Of a DNA stretch of 5,672 nucleotides, positions 1-5,672 are shown piece by piece. Origin of the DNA: Prolixibacteraceae bacterium UBA5740. GTDB lineage: Bacteria > Bacteroidota > Bacteroidia > Bacteroidales > Prolixibacteraceae. Position 1 is the stretch's first letter. Every line of letters begins with the position of its first letter. Below the pieces are notes generated by a model that searched no databases, was not told the origin of the DNA, and saw nothing but the letters and a program-made list of their open reading frames with translations. The translations under genes were made by a program, and so were the position numbers. The stretch covers positions 541 to 6,212 of the forward strand of contig DIFU01000001.1 in assembly GCA_002419285.1 (NCBI GenBank), given 5' to 3'.

Positions 1-93
1 GCCGAAATTATGGTCCCACTTTTCATCAACGAAGGAGAGGTACTCAAAGTCGATACCCGAGACAGGTCATACAGTGAACGCGTAAAACAATAA
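1..93 (+). CDS. efp: Elongation factor P, C-terminal end (partial)
   Basis: The window opens inside a + strand reading frame of 30 codons ending in TAA at 91-93. The peptide contains VPLFINEGEVLKVDTRDRSY followed by SERVKQ. This matches the end of the third OB-fold domain of bacterial EF-P, where the PLFI-x-EGE-x-(I/L)-KVDTR motif and a final Y-x-x-R-V are hallmarks. EF-P binds the ribosome between the P and E sites and relieves stalling at polyproline stretches. The N-terminal domain with the modifiable loop lies outside the window, so its modification type cannot be judged. The gene is followed by a strong hairpin terminator and converges on the ligase gene. Confidence 0.93.
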   Translation, partial: AEIMVPLFINEGEVLKVDTRDRSYSERVKQ

Positions 94-113
94 GATCACT
101 TTGCATCATAACG

Positions 114-147
114 AATCCGGGTAACATGGTTGCCCGGATTTTTTGTT
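114..147 (+). terminator. Rho-independent terminator of efp
   Basis: A 12-bp stem (114-125 paired with 129-140, one G-T wobble, GC-rich core CCGGG/CCCGG) closes a 3-nt ATG loop. It is followed by a T run that continues to 144. It begins 20 nt after the efp stop, and the T run lies on the + strand side, so it terminates efp. The opposite side has no T run, so it would be a poor terminator for the convergent ligase gene, whose stop codon (146-148) lies immediately next to the T tract. Confidence 0.9.
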
Positions 148-1597
148 AATTGTCAATCCCTTTTTTTTCAACAGGAGAATTCAGGTCGATCCATACAATC
201 ATGGCCGTAAATGCCCAAAATGGAACGGCAGCCTTGTCGGTATCCAGGAAGTTATTCATGAATCCATGGGCATAATAGGTTACTAACCCGAGAAAGGATG
301 ACACAAGAATACCCTTCAGTCTTTGATCTTTTAATCGGATGTAAGTTTTTACCGCCGTGTAAACGACCATAACAACCACAAGAAGAAAGGTAAGCATCCC
401 TCCCAAACCACTTTCCGACAATGGCCCAAGGTATTCGCTGTGGGCATTTCCGGCATCACCCATATTGGTACTGATGATGGTTTTGTCACGTGAGAGCTGG
501 TACGGGGCATATTTAAACATATAGGTTCCAGGCCCAAAACCAAACACAGGCTTTTCTTTAAACATCCTGATCGCGCAACCCCAGCGATTTAAACGCTCCA
601 GGTTTGAAGCATCGGAAGTAATATTCGACATGGAACTGAAATGTTCGAGGAGATTGGAAGAAGATTCATCTTCATTTCGCTCCAGATATTGCACCAACTG
701 ATTTTGAAAAAGCAGCACTATGGCAATCATGCTCACGGCGGTGATAACCATGGTTCGGAAACGTATCTTCAGCAAAATCAGTACCCATATTACCAGTGCA
801 AAAATCAGGCTGAGCCATGCAGCCCTCGTATATGACAAAATAAAGGCGATAAAAAGAACCCCAAGTGCAAGCCTGGCCAACCAAGTTGCGGATGGAGAAA
901 AGTCCTTGCGAACCGAAAAAAAGGCCATTATGGGGATAAACATGGCAAGAATCGCCCCGTATGAGGTATGGTCATTGAAAAAAGGAGTCATTACCCAGTG
1001 GGCAGCCTGTTTATTCAGCAATCCATGGCCTGCATGACGTATAATTGTATAAGCAATGACAATCAACAGGGATGAAACATAGATCCAGACAAACTGGTCA
1101 AACTTACGGTTGTTGTCAAACAACTTCATGGCCAGAAGATAAAATCCGACAATGAACCAGATCCGTACCAACAGGAATTTAAAAGAAACCAAAAACATGG
1201 TGCTGGTCAGCGTTGTCACGAACAACCAGAGCAAATAAATCCAGATCGCAATGGAAACGGGGTGTTTAAGTATCTTCATATCAAATCCCCGGTCGGCCGA
1301 TACCCGGAGTAAAAACATCAGGAGAACCCCAAACAACAAAGGTTCAGTCGGCAAAAACATATCGAACGACAATCCTCCTGCCAGTTCCTTGAGTGGTAGT
1401 GAAAGTGGAGTAAAAAACACCACAACCATAAGTACTTTGTCGAGGGAAAAAATGGCAAGAAGGATAAAAAACAATGCGAATGGCAGCAAGTTGATCACCA
1501 GTGAATTCTTTGCGGAAACAAACCAGACATTCAGCAGGATGAACAACAGAGAAACCGCGTAGAAAGCAGCCAGTCGTATGCCAGGATTTTTAAACAC
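146..1597 (-). CDS. O-antigen ligase/polymerase family membrane protein (Wzy_C/WaaL-like)
   Basis: This is a 483-residue polytopic inner-membrane protein with about ten to twelve hydrophobic segments and one larger periplasmic loop (about 300-400), as in WaaL/Wzy_C enzymes. These transfer or polymerise undecaprenyl-diphosphate-linked glycans onto an acceptor such as lipid A-core, another glycan or a protein. Visible motifs are NDHTSYG (208-214), SYTRAAW (255-261, with the conserved Arg258), the RWGCAIRMFKEKP-FGFGPGTY segment (338-359) and NAHSEYLGPLSESGLGG (384-400). The last holds the His386 that corresponds to the catalytic loop histidine of WaaL, plus Glu395. A conserved-looking MNNFLDTDK segment follows at 447-455. 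The start is GTG, fixed by an AGAGGAGA ribosome site 3 nt upstream; the next internal Met is residue 57. The gene overlaps the end of the Wzz-like gene by 8 nt, so translation is probably coupled. Ligase and Wzy polymerase cannot be separated by sequence alone. The Wzz-type neighbour fits polymerase, while the His386 loop fits ligase. Confidence 0.88.
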   Translation of the reverse strand: MFKNPGIRLAAFYAVSLLFILLNVWFVSAKNSLVINLLPFALFFILLAIFSLDKVLMVVVFFTPLSLPLKELAGGLSFDMFLPTEPLLFGVLLMFLLRVSADRGFDMKILKHPVSIAIWIYLLWLFVTTLTSTMFLVSFKFLLVRIWFIVGFYLLAMKLFDNNRKFDQFVWIYVSSLLIVIAYTIIRHAGHGLLNKQAAHWVMTPFFNDHTSYGAILAMFIPIMAFFSVRKDFSPSATWLARLALGVLFIAFILSYTRAAWLSLIFALVIWVLILLKIRFRTMVITAVSMIAIVLLFQNQLVQYLERNEDESSSNLLEHFSSMSNITSDASNLERLNRWGCAIRMFKEKPVFGFGPGTYMFKYAPYQLSRDKTIISTNMGDAGNAHSEYLGPLSESGLGGMLTFLLVVVMVVYTAVKTYIRLKDQRLKGILVSSFLGLVTYYAHGFMNNFLDTDKAAVPFWAFTAMIVWIDLNSPVEKKGIDN

Positions 1598-2552
1598 CGA
1601 TCTCCTCTTTTTTCCTGAAATCTAATGTCACAAAAACAAGCAGTGCAAAAAATAAAGCGGAGACAAGTGTAAAAGCCACGATCAGCCACCTGACCGGGTA
1701 AGCCTTTTTATCAGGGACCAGTGGTTTCTCAACCACGTGGGCGTATGTAATATCCTTATTTGCCTCCGAAAAGTTGACATGGTAAAGTTCAATAAGAGAA
1801 TCGATCGTATTGTTCAGATAGGTAAAATGTCTTTCAATTATCAGTGCTTCTGCACCCTTCTCGACCATATTGTCATACAATTTTTTGATCTCCCGGGAAC
1901 CGGAAGAATTAGATCCTGACTCGGCCAAGGCTTTCATATATCCCCTGGTCACTTCAGGAACCTGGGATTGCATATCCAGGATCTGATAATCACTTCGAAT
2001 TTCATTCAGCAAACGGGCTATGGAATCTCTCTCTTCACTTCTCCTTTTAAGATTGTCAGTTGCTATCTTCACCATTTCCCAATTCTTGGCAGAGTGCATT
2101 TCGCGGACCTTGAGATTATAGAACCGGATCAGGGAATCGCACATCTCATAAGCCCTTACCGGATTTTCGTCCAAAACTTCAATCTCGACCGTTTCATATT
2201 CAGTTTTGCGAACCGAAAAGTGATCATTATAGATTGCAAGCATATAGGTTAGGTACTTTGGATCATCCTGACGAACCTTATACACATCGAACAGTTTGAA
2301 AACATCAAACATTTTCAACTTAATGTCATTCGAATTCAGGATTTCCAACATCTGCTCTGACTCAGATTCCTCACTTAACACACTCAGGTTGACAGGGTAA
2401 AGCCTTGCCGTGGATTTGAACTTTGGGGTAATAAATGCAGGTGAAGAAAACACAGCTGCCAGAATCACGGCACAGATTCCGATAATTACGAAATGAAGAC
2501 GGCGTTTCCAGACAATGTCGAGGATCCGTCGGTTATCAAAGAAGTCGTTCAT
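1590..2552 (-). CDS. Wzz-type polysaccharide chain-length determinant protein
   Basis: This 320-residue protein has the polysaccharide co-polymerase layout. A short cytoplasmic N-terminus carries a basic KRR patch and is followed by TM1 at about 19-37. A periplasmic region of about 250 residues is rich in charged helices (about 130-200, likely coiled coil). A proline-rich stretch, VVEKPLVPDKKAYP (273-286), comes just before TM2 at about 289-310, and the cytoplasmic tail RKKEEIGV is short. The P-x2-P-x5-P segment before TM2 is the Wzz signature. Such proteins form oligomers in the inner membrane and set the modal length of glycans made by a Wzy polymerase. There is no Walker motif or tyrosine-rich tail, so it is the Wzz/PCP-1-like type and not a fused BY-kinase. 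The start is ATG with no clear ribosome site, which is usual in Bacteroidota. It overlaps the ligase-like gene by 8 nt, and the two surely form one transcription unit. Specificity for O-antigen, capsule or exopolysaccharide is unknown. Confidence 0.85.
   Translation of the reverse strand: MNDFFDNRRILDIVWKRRLHFVIIGICAVILAAVFSSPAFITPKFKSTARLYPVNLSVLSEESESEQMLEILNSNDIKLKMFDVFKLFDVYKVRQDDPKYLTYMLAIYNDHFSVRKTEYETVEIEVLDENPVRAYEMCDSLIRFYNLKVREMHSAKNWEMVKIATDNLKRRSEERDSIARLLNEIRSDYQILDMQSQVPEVTRGYMKALAESGSNSSGSREIKKLYDNMVEKGAEALIIERHFTYLNNTIDSLIELYHVNFSEANKDITYAHVVEKPLVPDKKAYPVRWLIVAFTLVSALFFALLVFVTLDFRKKEEIGV
1601..1608 (-). promoter_or_regulatory. Ribosome binding site fixing the GTG start of the ligase-like gene
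   Basis: Read on the - strand this is AGAGGAGA, followed by TCG and then the GTG start at 1597-1595. It lies inside the last codons of the upstream Wzz-like gene. It is one of only two good Shine-Dalgarno-like sequences I see at gene starts in this window, and it supports the non-ATG start and the 8-nt gene overlap. Confidence 0.65.
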
Positions 2553-2582
2553 AAATTTGATCTGGTTAAATCCGAATATGTG

Positions 2583-2617
2583 CTTTAACGATAAAGACTC
2601 TCGTTTATTTTGAGAGT
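2583..2617 (-). terminator. Paired inverted repeats after tyrS; possible weak terminator
   Basis: On the - strand, 8 nt past the tyrS stop, ACTCTC and GAGAGT form a perfect 6-bp stem (2612-2617 with 2597-2602) around a 9-nt AT-rich loop, followed by CTTTAT. Directly next to it is a second dyad, CTTTA/TAAAG (2592-2596 and 2583-2587). The first hairpin could be a weak intrinsic terminator for tyrS or a structure in the leader of the wzz-ligase unit. The T run is short and interrupted, so termination is uncertain. Confidence 0.35.
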
Positions 2618-2624
2618 TATTAAT

Positions 2625-3917
2625 TTACCGGACGATGATTAGATAGTAATTCTTTTTACCTTTTTGTGCGAGGATGTACCTGTCACCAAGCAGGGCCGTT
2701 TGATCAATGACCTGATCGACTGAAACAACCCTCTCTTTGTTGATACTCAACCCATTAGATTGGATGGTACGTCTGGTTTCGCCCTTCGAGGGAAACACAG
2801 GTGCTTTCTCGGTCAGGAGATCTACGATATTTACGCCATTTTCCAAATCAGCTTTCGCTATTTCAAAATGTGGTACTCCATCAAAAACCGAAATGAGGGT
2901 TTTTTCATTTAATTTTCTCAGCTGTTCAGCCGTACCTTGTCCAAACAAGATCTGCGATGCTTCCACAGCCATGTTGTAATCGTCGCGTGAATGTACCATT
3001 ATAGTCACCTCTTCGGCGAGCCTCTTTTGCAAAACACGCTGATGTGGTGCCTCACGATGCTGGGTGACCAGGTCACTTATTTCCTCCTGCCCCAAAAGCG
3101 TAAATATCTTAATGTATTTTTCGGCATCCTCATCTGAGGTATTAAGCCAGAACTGATAGAATTCGTAGGGAGAAGTCTTCTCCGGATCGAGCCAAACATT
3201 GCCTGATTCGGTCTTGCCAAATTTTCCTCCATCAGCTTTGGTAATGAGCGGGCAGGTCATGGCAAAAGCAGTCCCTCCGGCAATTCGGCGAATAAGCTCG
3301 GTACCGGTTGTGATGTTACCCCATTGGTCGGAACCGCCCATCTGCAATTTGCAGTCGTAATTCTGGTACAAGTAAAGGAAATCGTATCCTTGAACCAATT
3401 GGTATGTAAACTCCGTAAATGACATTCCTGACGATGATTCGGAAGAAATTCTCTTTTTAACCGAATCTTTCGACATCATGTAGTTTACTGTTATATGTTT
3501 CCCAACATCGCGAATGAATTCAAGGAAGGTAAAACTCTTCATCCAATCGTAGTTGTTTACCATCAATGCCGCATTGGGTTCATTTGAATCGAAATCGAGA
3601 AACTTTGAAAGTTGCCGTTTCAGGCAATCCTGATTATGTCTCAAAGTATCTTCATCAAGGAGGTTGCGCTCCTGTGATTTCATGCTCGGATCACCGATCA
3701 TGCCGGTTGCCCCACCAACAAGGGCAATGGGCTTATGGCCGGCACGCTGAAGATGCTTCAACATCATGACTCCAACTAAATGGCCAATATGCAGTGAATC
3801 AGCCGTGGGATCAATTCCGACATAGGCTGAAGTCATTTCCTTTTCAAAATGGTCCTCGGTTCCGGGCATAACATCATGGATCATCCCGCGCCATGATAAT
3901 TCTTTTACAAAGTTCAT
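2625..3917 (-). CDS. tyrS: Tyrosyl-tRNA synthetase
   Basis: This complete 430-residue class Ic aminoacyl-tRNA synthetase charges tRNA-Tyr with tyrosine in the cytoplasm, using ATP. The catalytic Rossmann fold shows the HIGH motif at 43-46 (DSLHIGHLVG), the GDPS motif at 75-78, tyrosine-binding YQLVQGYD at 172-179, and QMGGSDQWGNI at 192-202. The second ATP-binding signature is KFGKT at 232-236, the form typical of bacterial TyrRS. The C-terminal part (about 365-430, with SNGLSINKERV and YILAQKGKKNYYLIIV) is the S4-like tRNA-binding domain. Length and motif order are those of the E. coli-type enzyme, with nothing missing. The ATG at 3917 gives the normal N-terminus. No Shine-Dalgarno is visible, and a Bacteroidota -7 box lies just upstream. 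No T-box leader is present. It shares its strand with the downstream wzz-ligase pair but has no functional link to it. Confidence 0.97.
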   Translation of the reverse strand: MNFVKELSWRGMIHDVMPGTEDHFEKEMTSAYVGIDPTADSLHIGHLVGVMMLKHLQRAGHKPIALVGGATGMIGDPSMKSQERNLLDEDTLRHNQDCLKRQLSKFLDFDSNEPNAALMVNNYDWMKSFTFLEFIRDVGKHITVNYMMSKDSVKKRISSESSSGMSFTEFTYQLVQGYDFLYLYQNYDCKLQMGGSDQWGNITTGTELIRRIAGGTAFAMTCPLITKADGGKFGKTESGNVWLDPEKTSPYEFYQFWLNTSDEDAEKYIKIFTLLGQEEISDLVTQHREAPHQRVLQKRLAEEVTIMVHSRDDYNMAVEASQILFGQGTAEQLRKLNEKTLISVFDGVPHFEIAKADLENGVNIVDLLTEKAPVFPSKGETRRTIQSNGLSINKERVVSVDQVIDQTALLGDRYILAQKGKKNYYLIIVR

Positions 3918-3934
3918 TCTCGAAAAATTTTGTG

Positions 3935-3942
3935 CAAAGATA
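3935..3942 (-). promoter_or_regulatory. Probable tyrS promoter, Bacteroidota -7 box
   Basis: The - strand reads TATCTTTG, a perfect match to TAnnTTTG, 17 nt before the tyrS ATG. Transcription would start near 3930, giving a leader of roughly 13 nt. A matching -33 TTTG is not recognisable at the expected distance, so the call rests on the -7 box, its position, and the probable terminator upstream that would isolate tyrS from the EamA gene. Confidence 0.5.
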
Positions 3943-3969
3943 AAAAGAGTTTTGAGTTGGGAGGTCGTG

Positions 3970-3993
3970 AAAAAATCCTATTCTCAGACTAGG
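3970..3993 (-). terminator. Probable intrinsic terminator of the EamA-family gene
   Basis: On the - strand CCTAGTC and GAATAGG pair (3993-3987 with 3983-3977: CCTA/TAGG, one G-A mismatch, then TC/GA) around a TGA loop. This is followed by A and six Ts (3975-3970). It lies 66 nt past the EamA stop and just before the tyrS promoter box. The stem is short and imperfect, so it may be of modest strength. Confidence 0.5.
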
Positions 3994-4017
3994 GCAGTCA
4001 ATGTAAGGTATTGATCC

Positions 4018-4045
4018 GTGTAAAACGGGGGATTCATGTTTACAC
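4018..4045. repeat. Inverted repeat in the EamA-tyrS gap
   Basis: Perfect 7-bp arms GTGTAAA (4018-4024) and TTTACAC (4039-4045) flank a 14-nt centre containing a run of five Gs. It begins 14 nt past the EamA stop codon on the - strand. No T run follows on either side, so it is not an obvious terminator. It could be an mRNA 3'-end structure, a protein-binding dyad, or chance. Confidence 0.35.
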
Positions 4046-4059
4046 CTCGTCTGAATAGT

Positions 4060-4968
4060 TTAATCACGTTTACCTAACCGCAAGATATTGGCTTGCGCCA
4101 GTGTCATGACAAGGACACCTGCAACTGTCAGTAACCCTCCCCAAAGCTGGTGTGGCAAAGGCAAGGTCTGAAAATAAAGCCATGCACCAACCAATACCAC
4201 AATACCCTTCAGGCTCTGGACTATTGACGACCGGGAGGCTTCAATATACTGGAAGGAGTAATATATGGTCAGAATCCCCATGAAAGGACCAAGGAAGGAT
4301 CCTATTGCCATATTAACCAGTGAACTTGTGGGTACCACAAATGATTTTGCTGTCGCAAACATCAGAATGGTAGAATACACCAGCAACCACAGGTTATGGT
4401 TCAGGGTAATTAATTCAGGTGAAAGTTTCTTCACATTGACTTTCACGACAATAGAGGTAGCTGCAGCCAATATGGCATTCACCAAAACAATCATCGTCCC
4501 GGGAATAAACATATCCGACAAATTGCTGCCACCGTTGTAGCTGATAATAAAAGCCCCGGCGAATGCCAGCAAAACTCCGGTGGATTCAATAAACGTGAAT
4601 CGCTCCTTTAGCAAAACAACTGCCCCAAGAGTCAGGAACACAGGGTATAGATTTCCTAAAAAGGAAGTGACTGATGGATCGGGAATGATATGAATGGAAA
4701 GAAAAAAAGTTGAATTAGTCAGGATCTCAAGGATTCCAAGTAAAATCAAGATCCTGGCCTGAGGCCATTTCAGTTTGGGAATATTAGCGAGGTAGCCCCG
4801 GTATGCTGTCCAAACCGTATTCAGTAAAGCTCCGAATGCATACCAAAAGAAACCAAACTGGATGATATGGATTTCATTCATCGCAGCCTTACTGAAAATA
4901 TAGACATTCGAAAAAGAAATTGTCGCCAAAATGGCAAAGAAATATCCTTTAAACCGATCAGATTTCAT
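4060..4968 (-). CDS. DMT superfamily transporter, EamA family
   Basis: This 302-residue hydrophobic protein has about ten membrane segments arranged as two EamA repeats, the usual size and layout of drug/metabolite transporters (10-TMS DMT). Repeat one runs from about 7 to 143 and ends with the family pattern NLYPVFLTLGAVVLLKERFTFIESTGVLLAFAGAFII, including Glu122. Repeat two runs from about 155 to 290, with SLKGIVVLVGAWLYFQTLPL and GGLLTVAGVLVM. Glu122's usual counterpart in repeat two appears as Gln (about 267). EamA proteins export or exchange amino acids, nucleotide-related compounds and other small metabolites across the inner membrane; the substrate cannot be read here. The frame is open 26 codons further, to an ATG at 5046. 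I place the start at 4968 because MKSDRFKGYFFAILATISFSN is the normal EamA N-terminus and a -7 promoter box lies inside the longer version. It is transcribed divergently from the outer-membrane protein gene. Confidence 0.88.
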   Translation of the reverse strand: MKSDRFKGYFFAILATISFSNVYIFSKAAMNEIHIIQFGFFWYAFGALLNTVWTAYRGYLANIPKLKWPQARILILLGILEILTNSTFFLSIHIIPDPSVTSFLGNLYPVFLTLGAVVLLKERFTFIESTGVLLAFAGAFIISYNGGSNLSDMFIPGTMIVLVNAILAAATSIVVKVNVKKLSPELITLNHNLWLLVYSTILMFATAKSFVVPTSSLVNMAIGSFLGPFMGILTIYYSFQYIEASRSSIVQSLKGIVVLVGAWLYFQTLPLPHQLWGGLLTVAGVLVMTLAQANILRLGKRD

Positions 4969-4972
4969 AATG

Positions 4973-4980
4973 CAAAAATA
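4973..4980 (-). promoter_or_regulatory. Probable EamA gene promoter, Bacteroidota -7 box (leaderless geometry)
   Basis: The - strand reads TATTTTTG, a perfect TAnnTTTG match, ending only 4 nt before the ATG at 4968. The start of transcription expected from this box falls at or very near the A of the start codon, so the mRNA would be almost leaderless. A clear -33 TTTG is not seen; a TTTCC lies at about the right distance. If the box is real, the longer ORF starting at 5046 cannot be the translated form. Confidence 0.45.
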
Positions 4981-5062
4981 GGAAAAGAATCTCTTGTGTG
5001 TTGGAAAGTAAAATATAACTTGCAGCACAAAAATCCGCCAATGCAAGGAGCCAGTAGGTTAG

Positions 5063-5068
5063 AAGGAG
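5063..5068 (+). promoter_or_regulatory. Shine-Dalgarno-like AAGGAG near the outer-membrane protein start
   Basis: AAGGAG stands 8 nt before a TTG at 5077 that is in frame with the outer-membrane protein. It is 4 nt before an ATG at 5073 in another frame, which encodes only 37 residues (stop 5184-5186). It is 23 nt before the preferred ATG at 5092, too far to serve it directly. It may indicate a TTG start, or be chance. Confidence 0.35.
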
Positions 5069-5091
5069 TATTATGGTTGGGGTTCGGAATC

Positions 5092-5672
5092 ATGGTGAAA
5101 TGGACTGCTATCACAATTACCTTGACATTGGCTATATGGTTGATTCCAATGATGGGTTCCGGCAGTCAAAACAGCCCATCAAATAATCCCAGGGCATGCT
5201 GGCCTAACACGATAAATTCCACATCCGATGTTTATGGCAAGGTTGCCTTCACTTCCTTTCTTGATTTTCCGACAGAGGTTATCCAACCCAATCCTCTCCG
5301 CCGAAAAAGGAATTTCAGAAAGGAAAAAGCATTGCTGGTTGGCTTCAATTTGCTGGGTGCCACTATGAACTACGGATCAGCCTATCTTGGGTATGCATTG
5401 GGCCGGGTTGTCAACCTGGAAACAGGGTTAGACCTAACAACGGCATATGGTGGGGTTTCCTTACATCCCATTCAATTCAGGAGGGTTGAAGGATTATCTC
5501 CTTATATGGGATTAATGGCCGGATATGCGGGAATCGGAGACGGCCCGCTGGAAGAGGAGTTTTATATGTACATGCCCGTTGGAGTGCGATACCTGACACC
5601 CGACAACTGGCACATCAGCATTGAGATTGCGGCCACCACAGCCGACAATATACACACTGGTCCATTATATGG
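5092..5672 (+). CDS. Exported, probably outer-membrane beta-barrel protein (N-terminal part, partial)
   Basis: An open frame runs off the window end after 193 codons. Its N-terminus, MVKWTAITITLTLAIWLIPM, has a basic residue and then a hydrophobic core, as in a signal peptide, followed by a polar Ser/Asn/Pro-rich linker. No lipobox is seen. From about residue 80, alternating hydrophobic strands and turns appear: LLVGFNLLGATMNYG, YLGYALGRVVNLETGLDL, LSPYMGLMAGYAGIG, MYMPVGVRYLTPDNWHISIEIA. These resemble small outer-membrane beta-barrel proteins common in Bacteroidota, but I do not recognise a named family. A basic stretch RRKRNFRKEK (about 68-77) precedes the barrel-like part. The start is uncertain. 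In the same frame are an ATG at 5041 and a TTG at 5077, and the TTG lies 8 nt after an AAGGAG. I prefer 5092 because it gives the cleanest signal peptide. It diverges from the EamA gene. Confidence 0.68.
   Translation, partial: MVKWTAITITLTLAIWLIPMMGSGSQNSPSNNPRACWPNTINSTSDVYGKVAFTSFLDFPTEVIQPNPLRRKRNFRKEKALLVGFNLLGATMNYGSAYLGYALGRVVNLETGLDLTTAYGGVSLHPIQFRRVEGLSPYMGLMAGYAGIGDGPLEEEFYMYMPVGVRYLTPDNWHISIEIAATTADNIHTGPLY

Noticed and set aside
114..147. Bidirectional terminator serving the ligase-like gene too
   Set aside because: The stem would form in both transcripts, but on the - strand it is followed by mixed sequence rather than a T run.
349..543. 64-codon - strand ORF in another frame of the ligase-like gene
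   Set aside because: Same-strand out-of-frame shadow; the region encodes the conserved GFGPG and NAHSEYL motifs in the main frame.
720..1037. 105-codon + strand ORF inside the ligase-like gene
   Set aside because: Antisense shadow of a long membrane-protein gene with clear family motifs; no ribosome site and no recognisable protein features.
1251..1562. 103-codon + strand ORF antisense to the N-terminal part of the ligase-like gene
   Set aside because: Polar, composition-driven translation of the complement of hydrophobic codons; no promoter or ribosome site, so treated as a shadow.
3918..4059. T-box or other tRNA-sensing leader before tyrS
   Set aside because: The probable promoter leaves a leader of only about 13 nt and no T-box core sequence is seen.
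4969..5046. 26-residue N-terminal extension of the EamA transporter
   Set aside because: It contains the probable -7 promoter box, adds a hydrophobic and aromatic stretch not typical of the family, and the internal ATG at 4968 gives a normal EamA N-terminus.
1..5672. CRISPR array, insertion sequence, tRNA or prophage fragment
   Set aside because: No direct-repeat series, terminal inverted repeats with a transposase, or cloverleaf-like segment was seen; all long frames belong to the genes listed.

Overview
The window looks like a chromosomal segment of a Bacteroidota bacterium, probably a Bacteroidales-like or other gut or environmental lineage. This rests on two perfect TAnnTTTG promoter boxes (the Bacteroidota sigma-ABfr -7 element), the near absence of strong Shine-Dalgarno sites, and the character of the proteins. 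The genus cannot be read from the sequence. Genes are packed closely and no stretch over 300 bases lacks a gene.

Layout from left to right: (1) the last 30 codons of elongation factor P (efp) on the + strand, followed by a strong intrinsic terminator. (2) Convergent to it, on the - strand, a two-gene envelope-polysaccharide unit. A Wzz-type chain-length determinant protein (2552-1590) overlaps by 8 nt an O-antigen ligase/polymerase-family membrane protein (1597-146, GTG start). (3) Upstream of that unit and on the same strand is tyrS, a complete tyrosyl-tRNA synthetase (3917-2625), separated from wzz by 72 bp that hold two adjacent inverted repeats. (4) Upstream of tyrS, also on the - strand, is a DMT/EamA-family transporter (best start 4968, end 4060), with a probable terminator and a probable tyrS promoter in the 142-bp gap. 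(5) Diverging from the transporter, on the + strand, is the N-terminal part of an exported, probably outer-membrane beta-barrel protein that runs off the window end.

efp and tyrS serve translation. The Wzz-like and ligase-like proteins should act together in the inner membrane and periplasm, controlling length and joining or polymerising lipid-linked glycans. No flippase, glycosyltransferase or BY-kinase is visible beside them, so they form a small detached pair among housekeeping genes rather than part of a visible polysaccharide cluster. The substrates of the EamA transporter and the role of the beta-barrel protein are unknown.

I found no CRISPR array, mobile element, tRNA or rRNA, and no clear sign of an undescribed defence or metabolic system. 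The points worth a second look are the Wzz/ligase pair, the near-leaderless promoter geometry of the EamA gene, the ambiguous start of the outer-membrane protein, and several unexplained inverted repeats.
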